Below are positions 20,339-28,507 of a DNA stretch of 64,000 nt, piece after piece; position 1 is the first letter of the stretch; every line of letters starts with the position of its first letter. The position numbers and the translations under genes were made by a program. Under the pieces are notes generated by a model. The model ran no database searches. It was not told the DNA's origin and was given only the letters and a program-made list of their open reading frames with translations. The DNA is from Colwellia maritima (lineage in GTDB: Bacteria > Pseudomonadota > Gammaproteobacteria > Enterobacterales > Alteromonadaceae): positions 558,001 to 622,000 of the forward strand of contig NZ_JAKKSL010000002.1 of NCBI RefSeq assembly GCF_022669015.1, in the 5' to 3' direction.

Positions 20339-20546
20339 AGGCGAATGAAATTAATCAGCCCGACCATGATTATTATCAGGCCACCCATGATAAATCTTCT
20401 TTTAGTTGAGATGTTTTGTGATTATTTAATTTATTGTTGACTGTGCATAAACACACTAAAGTCGAAGATTATGTAATTTGCATGAAAAAAGGTTTTTACT
20501 AACCTTTAACTCATCAACCAGTTGACGGGTTACTATTAACTTATTG

Positions 20547-20647
20547 ATGAGTAGAGGTAATTGGAGTATTGTAGATTTTAAAATTTACATGATAGAAGGA
20601 TCAATGTCGTGTTTAAATATGAAGTTAATCCTTCTAATAAGCGTTAG
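20547..20647 (+). pseudogene. Truncated paralogue of the 110-residue protein gene
   Basis: The stretch aligns with the leader and first codons of the gene at 20006. From 20600 it reads INVVFKYEVNPSNKR then TAG, against NVVYKHDVGSSKKAV in the intact gene; the start ATG is ATC. Similarity stops at 20640, where the sequence GCGTTAGGC begins. It is a remnant cut at that junction. Confidence 0.7.
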
Positions 20648-20649
20648 GC
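20643..20649 (+). other. Possible integron-type core site GTTAGGC
   Basis: GTTAGGC fits the GTTRRRY core where integron cassettes join. It lies at the exact break of the truncated paralogue and 34 bp upstream of the MFS gene. No attI flank or intI gene is in the window, and a 7-bp match alone can be chance. Confidence 0.4.
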
Positions 20650-20682
20650 TATCAGCATGCATCGCACCTCAATGGATCTCTC

Positions 20683-21933
20683 TTGAATAAAAATATTTTT
20701 CTTTTGTGGCAAGGACAACTAATAAGCCAGTTAGGAATGCAAGCCTATTCTATTGCGATGATGTTTTGGTTTATGGAGAATACTAACTCATCAGCCTTGA
20801 TGAGTATTATATTAATATTATCTATATTACCCAGTGTTTTTTTTGGGCCGATCGGTGTGATAGCCGATCAATATTCACGTAAAAACATCATGGTAGTCAC
20901 TGATCTTATTCGGGGGACTGCTGTTCTTGTTCTATCCCTAACTATTTTAGGTGAATATGGTAGCCAGTTTTTTATCATTATGCTGTTTGCTATGGTCTCT
21001 TTAATAAACGGAATATCAAGAGCTTTTTTTCAACCGACTGTAGATGCTTTCATTCCAGATCTTGTTACAACTGAAAAGCTTTCTAAAACAGTTGCATTCT
21101 TCCAGTCCTCGACCCAATGCACAACAATAGTAGGTCAAGCAATGGGAGGGATTCTTTATCGTGCCTTAGGTGCGCCAATTTTACTTTTACTTGATGCTAT
21201 CTCATATTTTATATCTGCTTTTAGTGAATCTTTTATCAAACACGATTTTGAAGAGCATAAAAATAGAATTGGTATTAGCAACAAATACAAACAGCATAAA
21301 GCAGATTTAATTGAAGGATTACGTTATGTCAAAAGCTGTAAAGGGATGCTTCAAACGATGATTTTTGCATCATCTATTAATTTTTTTATCGCTCCAATTA
21401 TGCTCCTTTTACCCTTTTATGTAACTGGGCAATTATTAGAAGAGGCTCAATGGTACGGTTTTTTACTAGCAGCAATGGCACTTGGTAGTATTTTGGGGTA
21501 TTGGCTGACTGCGACTATTAATGTACAAGGTAACCGCAGAACTTTTATAATGTTTGCTTCAATGTTTTTATTTTCATGCAGTTTAATGTTACTTAGTCAG
21601 AGTGAATCACCCATAATTGCATTATTTGGCTTATTTATTGCGGGGTTAAGTCTAGGGGTGTTCAATCTACAGGCGATGACATTATTTCAAAAAAACACAC
21701 CAACAGAGTTACGTGGGCGAGTTATGAGTTTATTAATGACTATATCTAGTGGGTTATTACCATTAGGATTATTAATTGGTGGTGTTTTAGGTACATTAAC
21801 TAATAATAACACTCAGTTAATTTTTGGGCTTAGCTCTTTTAGCATAGGATTACTCACAATATTTACTAGTTTCAATTTAAATATAAGGAACTATATGTTT
21901 AACTCTGAAAGTGCTGAATTAAGTAAAACCTGA
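20683..21933 (+). CDS. MFS exporter (macrolide efflux/EntS-like), probable integron cassette gene
   Basis: This is a 416-residue protein with 12 predicted membrane helices of the MFS_3-like exporter type. The N-terminal pattern FLLWQGQLISQLGMQAYSIA and the motif A-like GVIADQYSRKNIMV between helices 2 and 3 fit this family of drug or siderophore exporters. Substrate cannot be told. The start is a TTG at 20683 with a poor ribosome site. The stop codon TGA ends at 21933, exactly where a group II intron begins on the other strand. Joined across the intron, the stop is followed at once by an attC-like hairpin, as in a mobile gene cassette. Confidence 0.8.
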   Translation: MNKNIFLLWQGQLISQLGMQAYSIAMMFWFMENTNSSALMSIILILSILPSVFFGPIGVIADQYSRKNIMVVTDLIRGTAVLVLSLTILGEYGSQFFIIMLFAMVSLINGISRAFFQPTVDAFIPDLVTTEKLSKTVAFFQSSTQCTTIVGQAMGGILYRALGAPILLLLDAISYFISAFSESFIKHDFEEHKNRIGISNKYKQHKADLIEGLRYVKSCKGMLQTMIFASSINFFIAPIMLLLPFYVTGQLLEEAQWYGFLLAAMALGSILGYWLTATINVQGNRRTFIMFASMFLFSCSLMLLSQSESPIIALFGLFIAGLSLGVFNLQAMTLFQKNTPTELRGRVMSLLMTISSGLLPLGLLIGGVLGTLTNNNTQLIFGLSSFSIGLLTIFTSFNLNIRNYMFNSESAELSKT

Positions 21934-23835
21934 ATCGGGTAGCCGGAGGTTTCTACCCTCCGGCCCCCACACCACCCTGCATGCGGCTCCGCACAGGGCG
22001 GTTCATTAACCATGATGGATTTTAATCCAGATATCCCTAAGTGATACTAAACCTGCATTGGCTAAATACTCGTTGCTCAATGCTTGATTTATCCCTTTGG
22101 TTTTCGCACTTCGCCATACCCCTTTTCTTGTCGCTCCACAGCTAATTGCTAGCGCTAGTGGAACCCCCGTTTTAATAGATTTTTCACTTTGGATCTTGGC
22201 TTGCGCCATTGTCGCCAAAAACACATCCGTATTCTTCGGCGGATCCATTGATCTAAATCGACACACAACTGATAACCGTTGGCGATGAGGAAGTAGTTTC
22301 CCCATCCTCGCAGGTATCGGTTAAGGCTCGCAATTTGCTTGCTCATGGCAATGCCCCAATTTCTGTTAGTTAACTCTCGCACACGGTATTTAAAACGCTG
22401 CAATGAATTATCATGTATTTTGATGCGTCCGTATTTGAAACCAAAACCTAAAAACTTGGTCTCTTTTACCGCGCCTACACGACTTTTCTTCTCGTTAACG
22501 ACGAGTTTAAGGATTTGCTTTATAAACAAGCTAATACTCGTTAAAACGCGTTCGCCTGCTCGCTTACTTTTCACCAAAATGGTGAAGTCGTCCGCATAAC
22601 GGGCGAAGTGATGTCCTCGTTTTTCCAACGTTTTATCAAGCTCGTCAAGCATGATGTTAGAGAGTAACGGTGACAATGGCCCTCCTTGTGGCACGCCTTG
22701 GGTTGGTTTTACTCGTTTACCGTGTTCAACAATTCTTGCGCGTAAGTACCGCCCAATCAGTTTCATCAATACTTTATCTTTTACTTTTAACCCGAGTTTA
22801 TGCATGAGTAAATCATGATTAACTCGGTCAAAGAACTTTGATAAATCGATATCAACAGCTATTTTACGACCCGATTTAATACCTGTTTGCAAATGTGTTA
22901 CCGCTTGTGCTGCATTGCAGTTTGGGCGAAAACCATAGCTGTAAGGTGAAAAATGCGGGTCGAATAGTGGATTGAGTACTTGGTGGATTGCTTGTTGGAT
23001 AAACCTATCGAGTACGGTAGGAATACCCAGTTTTCGCGTGCCACCATCGGGCTTAGGAATGTTGACCCGTAGCACGGGGCTAGGTCGGTATGTTCCTTGA
23101 GCTATCTGTGTTTTGATGTGTTCCCAGTTTGCGTTAGCAAAAGTGGGAAAATCATCTATCGTCATCCCATCAATACCTGCACTACCTTTGTTGGCTTTTA
23201 CTCGTTTCCAAGCATTATCCAAGTTAGCAGGGCTTAACAGCTTTTCGATGAGATTTTCATGTAAGGTGGGGTTGATATGCCATGCTCAATAACATCATTA
23301 CTTGACGGTAATTTTGATGTATTCAAATGCATAAATGTTCCTCCTTAAGTTAATGTTCAGGCCTTCACCGTGTCCCAACCATTACGAAAGAGAGGGGCAT
23401 TGGCGCTTTTACCTAATATAAAGTGCCGTCTGCTGACTTTTGCTTAATCACCATTGACGTTACCATCATTGGCGCTATCGGTTTACATCTCATTCGCTCT
23501 TCGTCGTCGATGCATTCAACGAAGCCAAGGCACTTATTAACCAGAGCCTTACTGGTTTAATGCCGATTGCGTGTTAAGCAGATCTCCCCAGATAAGAGCA
23601 TGTACTTTCTTTGCACTGCTGCACCATTTACGGTGACCATTAGATCACATGGTTTCGTTATGCTTGGCTAACTCACCTCTAGTCTACGCCTCATATGATG
23701 TTCTTGTTCATCAGCTCACAAATTTGCTAGCGGCTTCCTTCAGACCATTCCTCACAGAAAAGCCCTTGCCATTCGCTAGTAGTTAGCGTTTAATAAAACT
23801 CATTAAACGGTGATCTTTGCCCATGGTGGGCGTAC
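21934..23835 (-). mobile_element. Group II intron (IIC-attC type), minus strand
   Basis: The element is read on the minus strand. Its 5' end is placed at 23835, where GTACGCCCACCATGGGC begins, an intron-start pattern like class C introns. Domain I blocks such as GGTCTGAAGGAAGC and CATCATATGAGGC follow. The encoded reverse transcriptase occupies 23332-22006. Domain V (GTGCGGAGCCGCATGC within a CCGCCCT...AGGGTGG stem) and domain VI (GCCGGAGG...CCTCCGGC) lie at about 22012-21940, and the 3' end is near 21934 (...ACCCGAT). Length about 1.9 kb is normal. It sits opposite to the cassette genes, directly beside an attC-like hairpin. Confidence 0.85.
22006..23332 (-). CDS. Group II intron-encoded reverse transcriptase/maturase (two frame breaks)
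   Basis: The intron protein needed for splicing and retrohoming. The start at 23332 follows AAGGAGG at 23337-23346. Reverse transcriptase blocks are visible: GSAGIDGM, IPKPDGGTRKLGIPTVLDR, DIDLSKFFDRVNHD, GVPQGGPLSPLLSNI, the catalytic YADDF and the maturase X region (RELTNRNWG, LRGWGNYF). The C-terminus ends LVSLRDIWIKIHHG with no HNH endonuclease, as in class C. Two homopolymers are short by one base: plus-strand G4 at 23268-23271 and C5 at 22164-22168. About 440 residues after repair. Confidence 0.9.
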
Positions 23836-23901
23836 CAAACGCATGTTGTCGGATTGGTTTTCCGCTGCGCTCCAAACCAACCGCAAATGCGGACGTTAGC
23901 A
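23836..23901 (+). other. attC-like recombination site with extrahelical bases
   Basis: A 17-bp stem forms between 23841-23860 and 23874-23890 around a 13-base loop containing CGCTGCGCTCC. The left arm has exactly three unpaired single bases (G23845, T23849, A23853) and the right arm has none, the asymmetry that defines attC strand choice. The right end is GGAC followed by the core GTTAGCA (23895-23901). Removing the intron places the MFS stop codon followed by CAAAC directly to its left. Size and structure match attC; the left core is imperfect. Confidence 0.7.
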
Positions 23902-23963
23902 TTCAGGAGTGTTTAATAAACGTTAAGCACATTTTTAGAGTAAAAAGGAAGAAAGGAAACATT

Positions 23964-24484
23964 ATGCATCATCAAATGGATTACAACGGACAAATACTAA
24001 AATGGGGAAGTAGAGGTGATTTTAAGGCTACATCGGGTCTTCCAGACTCACAATTACCGAAAAACCAATGCACACCAGATAATGGACCAATACCAGAAGG
24101 GTTTTATAAAATATTTCTTGGAGATCATGGTCTTGCCAAAGATGATGGTAGAGGAATGTGCGCATTAAAACCATCTTGGGGTATTCAAAGTATTTCAAGT
24201 GGAAAAGCAGCGGTGAGTGTGCCCCATATTGGGCTAACTGGGGAAAAAATAGAGCAAGAATGGAGCCTGCTGATTTAGAAACAAAATCAAAGTGTAGCCC
24301 TATTATGAGAGGTGGTTTTTATTTACACGATTCAACAAAGGGTTATAGTCACGGTTGTATTGAGGTAGAAACAAGGATTTTCCCATTACTAAGGGCTTTT
24401 AATAAAGCCACAAAAAATAACACTATAACCATAAAGGTAAAGTATAACAAAGGAGTCGCTACAAATGGCGGAACTAAGATATAG
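23964..24484 (+). CDS. DUF2778/Tlde1-like L,D-transpeptidase-fold toxin candidate (one-base frameshift)
   Basis: A protein of about 173 residues without signal peptide, resembling the Tlde1 (DUF2778) domain of type VI effectors that attack peptidoglycan cross-links. The start at 23964 follows AAGGAAGAAAGGAAAC. Features are an N-terminal strand ILKWGSRGDF, CAPYWANWGKNRARMEP, and the catalytic GGFYLHDSTKGYSHGCIEVE with the YkuD-type HGC triad (His, Gly, Cys). The frame breaks at about 24212; one extra G joins the halves as KAAGECAPYW. The lipoprotein gene overlaps its 3' end by 20 bp. Toxin activity is inferred from family, not shown. Confidence 0.78.
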
Positions 24485-24842
24485 CTTCTTACTATTTTTT
24501 ATGATTTCAGCTTGCTCGCAAGCTACTTCAAATACAAAAGTTTCGATAAACAATCAACTATCAAATTGCATAAAGATCGGTAATCCAGAAGTTATATATA
24601 AAAGTGGTATCCCGATGCTAGGTATATCACATCAACAACTAAAATCCACATCACAATGTGGATGTAAGTCTGCAATTTCTCAGTACTCATCCCGACTTGA
24701 AATGGATGGTTATAAATCTGAATTGCTTACGGCTAAACTCACATTCCGTGACAAGCCACTTATTATACCTTTGGCTACTAGCAAAGAAATAATAGGTGAT
24801 TACTCCGTGTTAGTTAACTTTTCTTGTGCTTTAGCAGACTAG
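24465..24842 (+). CDS. Small lipoprotein, candidate immunity protein for the Tlde1-like toxin
   Basis: This is a 125-residue lipoprotein: signal segment then lipobox MISAC (Cys17). The mature part has four further cysteines, two close together in SQCGCKSAIS and one near the C-terminus in NFSCALAD, so disulfides in the periplasm are likely. An AAAGGAG site precedes the ATG, which overlaps the toxin gene's end, a typical coupled toxin-immunity layout. It may be a DUF2195-type protein (recalled, not checked). A periplasmic location is where a peptidoglycan-targeting enzyme would have to be blocked. Confidence 0.65.
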   Translation: MAELRYSFLLFFMISACSQATSNTKVSINNQLSNCIKIGNPEVIYKSGIPMLGISHQQLKSTSQCGCKSAISQYSSRLEMDGYKSELLTAKLTFRDKPLIIPLATSKEIIGDYSVLVNFSCALAD

Positions 24843-24844
24843 AA

Positions 24845-24851
24845 TGCTAAC
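24845..24851 (+). other. Possible left core of a second attC site (TGCTAAC)
   Basis: TGCTAAC, 2 bases after the lipoprotein stop, is the exact reverse complement of GTTAGCA at 23895. With flanks, GTTAGCATTC and GAATGCTAAC form a 10-bp inverted pair around the toxin-immunity genes. No full attC hairpin follows before the IS fragment at 25.04 kb, so the site would be truncated. Confidence 0.4.
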
Positions 24852-25040
24852 ATATATGAGCCCATCTCGCGTCAATAGACAGTAGTGTTCTTTTAGCTAC
24901 CGCTAGGTAGCTAATTGTTTTCAATCAGTCATTCGTCTTCTTCGTTATGTCAGTTAACCTTTAAACGCTCGTTTACGGCAAACACATATTGAGGCTCTCT
25001 TAGTGTAATCTCATCACTGCCTGCTTTTCCTTAATCCTTT

Positions 25041-25274
25041 TTGGTCGCAGGGGCACCAGACATTCATGACAAAATGAAAGTGAAAATAGACAGCCCAATA
25101 GGGCGACGGCAATATAGCAAGCGATTAAGTGCAATTGAACCCGTTTTTGGCAACATTATCGTCAATAAAGGCATGAATAAATTGACCTTACGCGGTCAAG
25201 AAAAAGTAAACACCCAATGGCAACTGTATTGCCTTGTTCATAATATTGAAAAGTTAAGAAACAACCTGCATTAA
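25041..25274 (+). pseudogene. IS1182-family transposase, C-terminal fragment
   Basis: The 77 residues contain GRRQYSKRLSAIEPVFGNI and VNTQWQLYCLVHNIEKL, which match the end of IS1182-type DDE transposases. No catalytic Asp/Glu region or inverted repeats are left. It is a remnant that may have cut the preceding cassette. Confidence 0.75.
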
Positions 25275-25492
25275 GGGTTAAAAGCCCAACGCCACACCAT
25301 ACAAATCGTTATAACACTAAATTATCAGCTACTAAACCACTATTTTGTTAAGTTAACGATGTAAAAATAAAAGCGCCAAAAACGTAAACGTTTTTGATTG
25401 TTAAAAGAAAGCAATCCAGTTAGAGTACTTTGATTAATAAATAATAGAAAAACGAGTTATTCTACAAGCTCGTTATATTTTTATCGACGAGT

Positions 25493-25512
25493 GATGCGCA
25501 TCGCGCTATACT
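25493..25512 (+). promoter_or_regulatory. higBA promoter with palindromic operator
   Basis: The palindrome GATGCGCATC (25493-25502) directly precedes a TATACT -10 box (25507-25512), 7 bp before the higB start. HigA-type antitoxins autorepress by binding such palindromes. Confidence 0.55.
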
Positions 25513-25518
25513 TGTGTC

Positions 25519-25795
25519 ATGATTAAATCTTTCAAACACAAAGGCCTCAAGAAATACTTCCAAACAGGAAGTGTTCCGAATTCAGGCAAAGCATCAACGT
25601 AAATTACGTATGCAACTAACTGCAATAGATACCGCGCAAGAAATTGATGATATCAATTTACCCGGTTTTAAACTGCATCCTCTCAAAGGGGATCGTGATG
25701 GGATTTGGTCTATTACTGTAAATGGTAACTGGCGCATTACTTTTGAGTTCATCGATGGTAATGCATACATTCTAAACTATGAGGACTATCACTAA
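25519..25795 (+). CDS. higB: HigB-type mRNA interferase toxin (one-base frameshift)
   Basis: HigB is a RelE-superfamily ribosome-dependent mRNA endonuclease. The true start is at 25519 (MIKSFKHKGLKKYFQTGS). The frame breaks at CC 25576-25577; removing one C gives GSVRIQAKHQRKLRMQL. The remainder has family blocks LHPLKGDRDGIWSITVNG and WRITFEF, with C-terminal YEDYH. About 92 residues repaired, the normal length. The stop codon overlaps the higA ATG (TAATG), so translation is coupled. The toxin-first order is typical of HigBA. Confidence 0.9.
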
Positions 25796-26088
25796 TGACT
25801 ATGCATAATCCGCCGCATCCTGGAGAGTTTATCTACGATGTATATCTAGAACCCGCAGGTTTTAGTTGTCGTTATTTGGCTAAACAACTAGATGTAGCAT
25901 CATCTACATTAAATAGAGTTCTAAAAGGTCAAAGTGCAATCTCACCTGAAATGGCACTTCGCTTATCAAAAGCAATCGGCAGAACACCTGAAAGTTGGCT
26001 AGCAATGCAAGATAACTATGATCTTTGGCACGCTAAACAACAAATTAACTTAACAAATGTCCACGCGGTAAACTTTGCAGTGGCATAA
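25795..26088 (+). CDS. higA: HigA-type antitoxin (XRE/HTH)
   Basis: This 97-residue HTH antitoxin starts with HPGEFIYDVYLEPAGFS, followed by a helix-turn-helix (CRYLAKQLDVASSTLNRVLKG) and the family's MALRLSKAIGRTPESWL. The protein neutralises HigB and represses the operon. The frame is intact. A hairpin repeat element begins 5 bp after the stop codon. Confidence 0.95.
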   Translation: MTMHNPPHPGEFIYDVYLEPAGFSCRYLAKQLDVASSTLNRVLKGQSAISPEMALRLSKAIGRTPESWLAMQDNYDLWHAKQQINLTNVHAVNFAVA

Positions 26089-26092
26089 AAAA

Positions 26093-26147
26093 TATAACAA
26101 ATAAGAATAGGTGTCGCGTCAGCCGACACCTTATTCGGGTGTTGAAC
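26093..26147 (+). repeat. Post-stop hairpin repeat, copy 1
   Basis: TATAACAAATAAGAATAGG opens the element; GAATAGGTGTCG pairs with CGACACCTTATTC with one bulged base in the right arm, and it closes with GTTGAAC. Copies 2-4 are at 28527, 33679 and 35073. Similarity to copy 4 continues more weakly for about 100 bp (...ACGAAGTTAAG). Confidence 0.8.
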
Positions 26148-26367
26148 AAGCCCGAAGCGCTACTTATTGTGTAAATAGTGATTTTTTTGTTGAAGGGTTC
26201 ACAAGCAATTACTTGATCGCAAGACACACGAAGTTAAGACGTAAAATAAAGGCTATTTTTCGTCTGTTTTTTAATGAATTTTTCTTTATTGTCTCATAGG
26301 GTCTTTCTTCTTTTCCTCGTTTTTGTTTTTCATTTTAGCCATTATCCTTATACTATTCGCCTTTCGG

Positions 26368-26611
26368 CTAACTCGTTCGCGTGATACCAATACAATGCAT
26401 TTTATGTTGACAACAAGGACATATTCTACTGGCGCGAGTTATTACCTCATTATTTGGTGCCGCCCAATTGTAGTTAGGCATTAACAGTAATTGAATAAGC
26501 AATCGCAGTTTTTTAGCTCCCGACGACAACAACCCGTAATCGCGCACGCGCTGTAATCCTTTAAAAAAGGGGTCAGGTACACATAATTTAATTTGTACCT
26601 GACCCCATTTA
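26368..26611 (-). pseudogene. IS91-like transposase C-terminal remnant, first copy
   Basis: This is the counterpart of the remnant at 26817, lying 449 bp to its left with a few substitutions. It encodes the same RVRDYGLL...CPCCQHKM tail without any catalytic region. Confidence 0.55.
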
Positions 26612-26816
26612 TCGATAGTGTAAATAGTGATTTTTTTGTTGAAGGGTTCACAAGCAATTACTTGATCGCAAGATGCACGAAGTTAAGACGTAAAATAAAG
26701 GCTATTTTTCGTCTGTTTTTCACTGAATTTTTCTTTACAGTCTCATAGGGACTTTCTTCTTTTCCTCGTTTTTGTTTTTCATTTTAGCCATTATCCTTAT
26801 ACTATTTGCCTTTCGG

Positions 26817-27060
26817 CTACCTCGTTCGCGTGATACCAATACAATGCATTTTATGTTGGCAGCAAGGACATATTCTACTGGCGCGAGTTATTACCTCATT
26901 ATTTGGTGTCAGCCAATTGTGGTTAGGCATTAACAGTAATTGAATAAGCAATCGCAGTTTTTTAGCCCCTGACGACAACAACCCGTAATCGCGCACGCGC
27001 TGTAATCCTTTAAAAAAGGGGTCAGGTACACATAATTTAATTTGTACCTGACCCCATTTA
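26817..27060 (-). pseudogene. IS91-like transposase C-terminal remnant, second copy
   Basis: The open stretch contains RVRDYGLLSSGAKKLRLL and ends RASRICPCCQHKMHCIG, which resembles the tail of IS91/ISCR rolling-circle transposases (VRYYGLL..., then CPxCxxxM). The HUH tyrosine and metal motifs are missing, and its upstream part is replaced by the palindromic repeat. Confidence 0.55.
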
Positions 27061-27113
27061 TCGCACATAATTTAATTTGTACCTGACCCCATTTATCGTG
27101 ACCCCATTTATCG

Positions 27114-27319
27114 CTACATTTGTAACGTCTTCAGGTTTAGATACTTGGCAAATAGTAGCAAGCACCGTTTGGTTTTATGTTGGCATTTGTTTTGTCGGCG
27201 GTAGTATAGAACAATATAGGGTTGGTAAAATTAATCAGGCCACCCATGATAGTTCATTCTACAGGCTCGTTATACCCACTAAGCTAAATTGCATTGAATC
27301 ATTTTTTGATGAATGGTAG
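27114..27319 (+). pseudogene. Membrane-protein fragment
   Basis: From 27114 the reading frame gives a hydrophobic helix-like stretch (DTWQIVASTVWFYVGICFVGG) shown here as two halves, DTWQIVASTV and WFYVGICFVGG. It has no start of its own; the upstream end is the palindromic repeat. I take it as the tail of a disrupted gene. Confidence 0.3.
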
Positions 27320-27373
27320 TCTTAAAAAATGCAAATAAACAATACTTACAACTACATCACAGTTACATGGTGG

Positions 27374-27390
27374 CGCTCTATTTTATAGAG
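27374..27390 (+). other. Stem-loop in the trpS leader
   Basis: GCTCTAT-TTT-ATAGAGC is a perfect 7-bp hairpin flanked by GGC and GGC/GCC bases, about 90 bp upstream of the trpS start. No T-run follows, so it is not a standard terminator. Confidence 0.5.
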
Positions 27391-27481
27391 CGGCGCTGAA
27401 TCACATTTATTCAAAGCCGTCGGAAGACTGCTTATGAATAACCTTATTTATGTCTCCGATGGTATTATTAGGAGTCATACT

Positions 27482-28507
27482 ATGAACAATCCAAGAAAAA
27501 GCTTAAAAAAAGAAAAAATATTAACTGGAGATCGAGCAACCGGTCAGCTTCACTTGGGGCATTTTGTTGGCTCGCTTCAGCAGCGAGTCAAACTACAACA
27601 CGATCATGAACAAACCATTTTAGTTGCAGATTTACAGGGCTTAACTGATAACGGTCATAATCCACACAAGGTATCGTCCAATATTTTGAATGTTGTCGCT
27701 GACTATTTGGCTGTTGGCATTGAACCTCTAAAAACAACTATTTGTTTGCAGTCAGCTATTCCTGCGTTATCTGAATTGACAATGTATTATTCAAACTTAG
27801 TCTCTGTTGCTAGATTACAGAGAAACCCCACTGTGAAAAGTGAAATTTCAGCTAAATCATTTGGTAGCTCAATTCCAACAGGTTTTTTAACATACCCGAT
27901 TAGCCAAGCTGCAGATATTACCGCATTTAGAGCAACTTTAATTCCTGTTGGTGAAGACCAATTGCCAATGATTGAGCAAACTAATGAGATAGTGAGGAAA
28001 TTAAATCATATTGCACAAGATGACATTCTAGTGGAGTGTCGACCATTATTAAGTAAAGTGCCACGCTTACCAAGTTCCGATGGTAAAAGTAAAATGTCAA
28101 AATCTATGGGTAACTGTATTCTCTTGAACTCTAGTGAAAAAGGAATATCGAAAGCAGTAAAGTCTATGTATACCGATCCTAATCATTTAAGTGTTGAAGA
28201 CCCTGGACAAATTCGTGGTAATGTTGTTTTTACATATTTAGATGCATTCCACCCTGACTCAGTTTATATTGATGAGCTAAAGGTTAGGTATCAAAACGGT
28301 GGTCTAGGTGATGGAACAACCAAAAAAATTCTAGAAGAGTGCTTACAAGATATATTAAAACCAATTAGAGAGCGTAGGGAAATATTTATGTCAGATAAAG
28401 CTCAATTAATAGACATTCTTCGAATTGGTAGCCAAAAATCGCAAGAAGAATCAAATCAAGTGTTAAATAATGTTAAGCATGCATTTGGTCTTAACTTATT
28501 TAATTAA
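27482..28507 (+). CDS. trpS: Tryptophanyl-tRNA synthetase, accessory copy
   Basis: A class I synthetase of about 341 residues with the HIGH-like signature HLGH (24-27) and KMSKS (204-208). I choose 27482 because AGGAG at 27469-27473 precedes it; the frame is open to an ATG at 27434. The sequence has the diverged TrpRS-II look (GDRATGQLHLGHFVGSL, IPVGEDQLPMIEQTNEI). In other bacteria second TrpRS genes give resistance to TrpRS inhibitors or serve special conditions. It stands alone among toxin genes and repeats and not beside gph/rpe or trp genes, so it is probably a transferred second copy. The chromosomal copy is not in the window. Confidence 0.88.
   Translation: MNNPRKSLKKEKILTGDRATGQLHLGHFVGSLQQRVKLQHDHEQTILVADLQGLTDNGHNPHKVSSNILNVVADYLAVGIEPLKTTICLQSAIPALSELTMYYSNLVSVARLQRNPTVKSEISAKSFGSSIPTGFLTYPISQAADITAFRATLIPVGEDQLPMIEQTNEIVRKLNHIAQDDILVECRPLLSKVPRLPSSDGKSKMSKSMGNCILLNSSEKGISKAVKSMYTDPNHLSVEDPGQIRGNVVFTYLDAFHPDSVYIDELKVRYQNGGLGDGTTKKILEECLQDILKPIRERREIFMSDKAQLIDILRIGSQKSQEESNQVLNNVKHAFGLNLFN

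Larger units (their letters stand above)
26169..27063. repeat. Tandem duplication, two 446-bp copies (offset 449)
   Basis: 26169-26614 and 26618-27063 are near-identical direct copies with scattered substitutions. Each carries a transposase C-terminal remnant on the minus strand and ends with the hairpin GGGGTCAGGTACA...TGTACCTGACCCC. After the second copy the last 35 bp are repeated once (27064-27098) and the last 15 bp again (27099-27113). Confidence 0.9.

Noticed and set aside
20643..20649. GTTAGGC as a complete integron attI site
   Set aside because: No integrase gene and no attI-like flanking sites within the window; only the 7-base core matches.
27434..27481. Upstream frame of trpS as a tryptophan-sensing leader peptide
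   Set aside because: It has no Trp codons and is in frame with trpS, so it is just an N-terminal extension of the reading frame.
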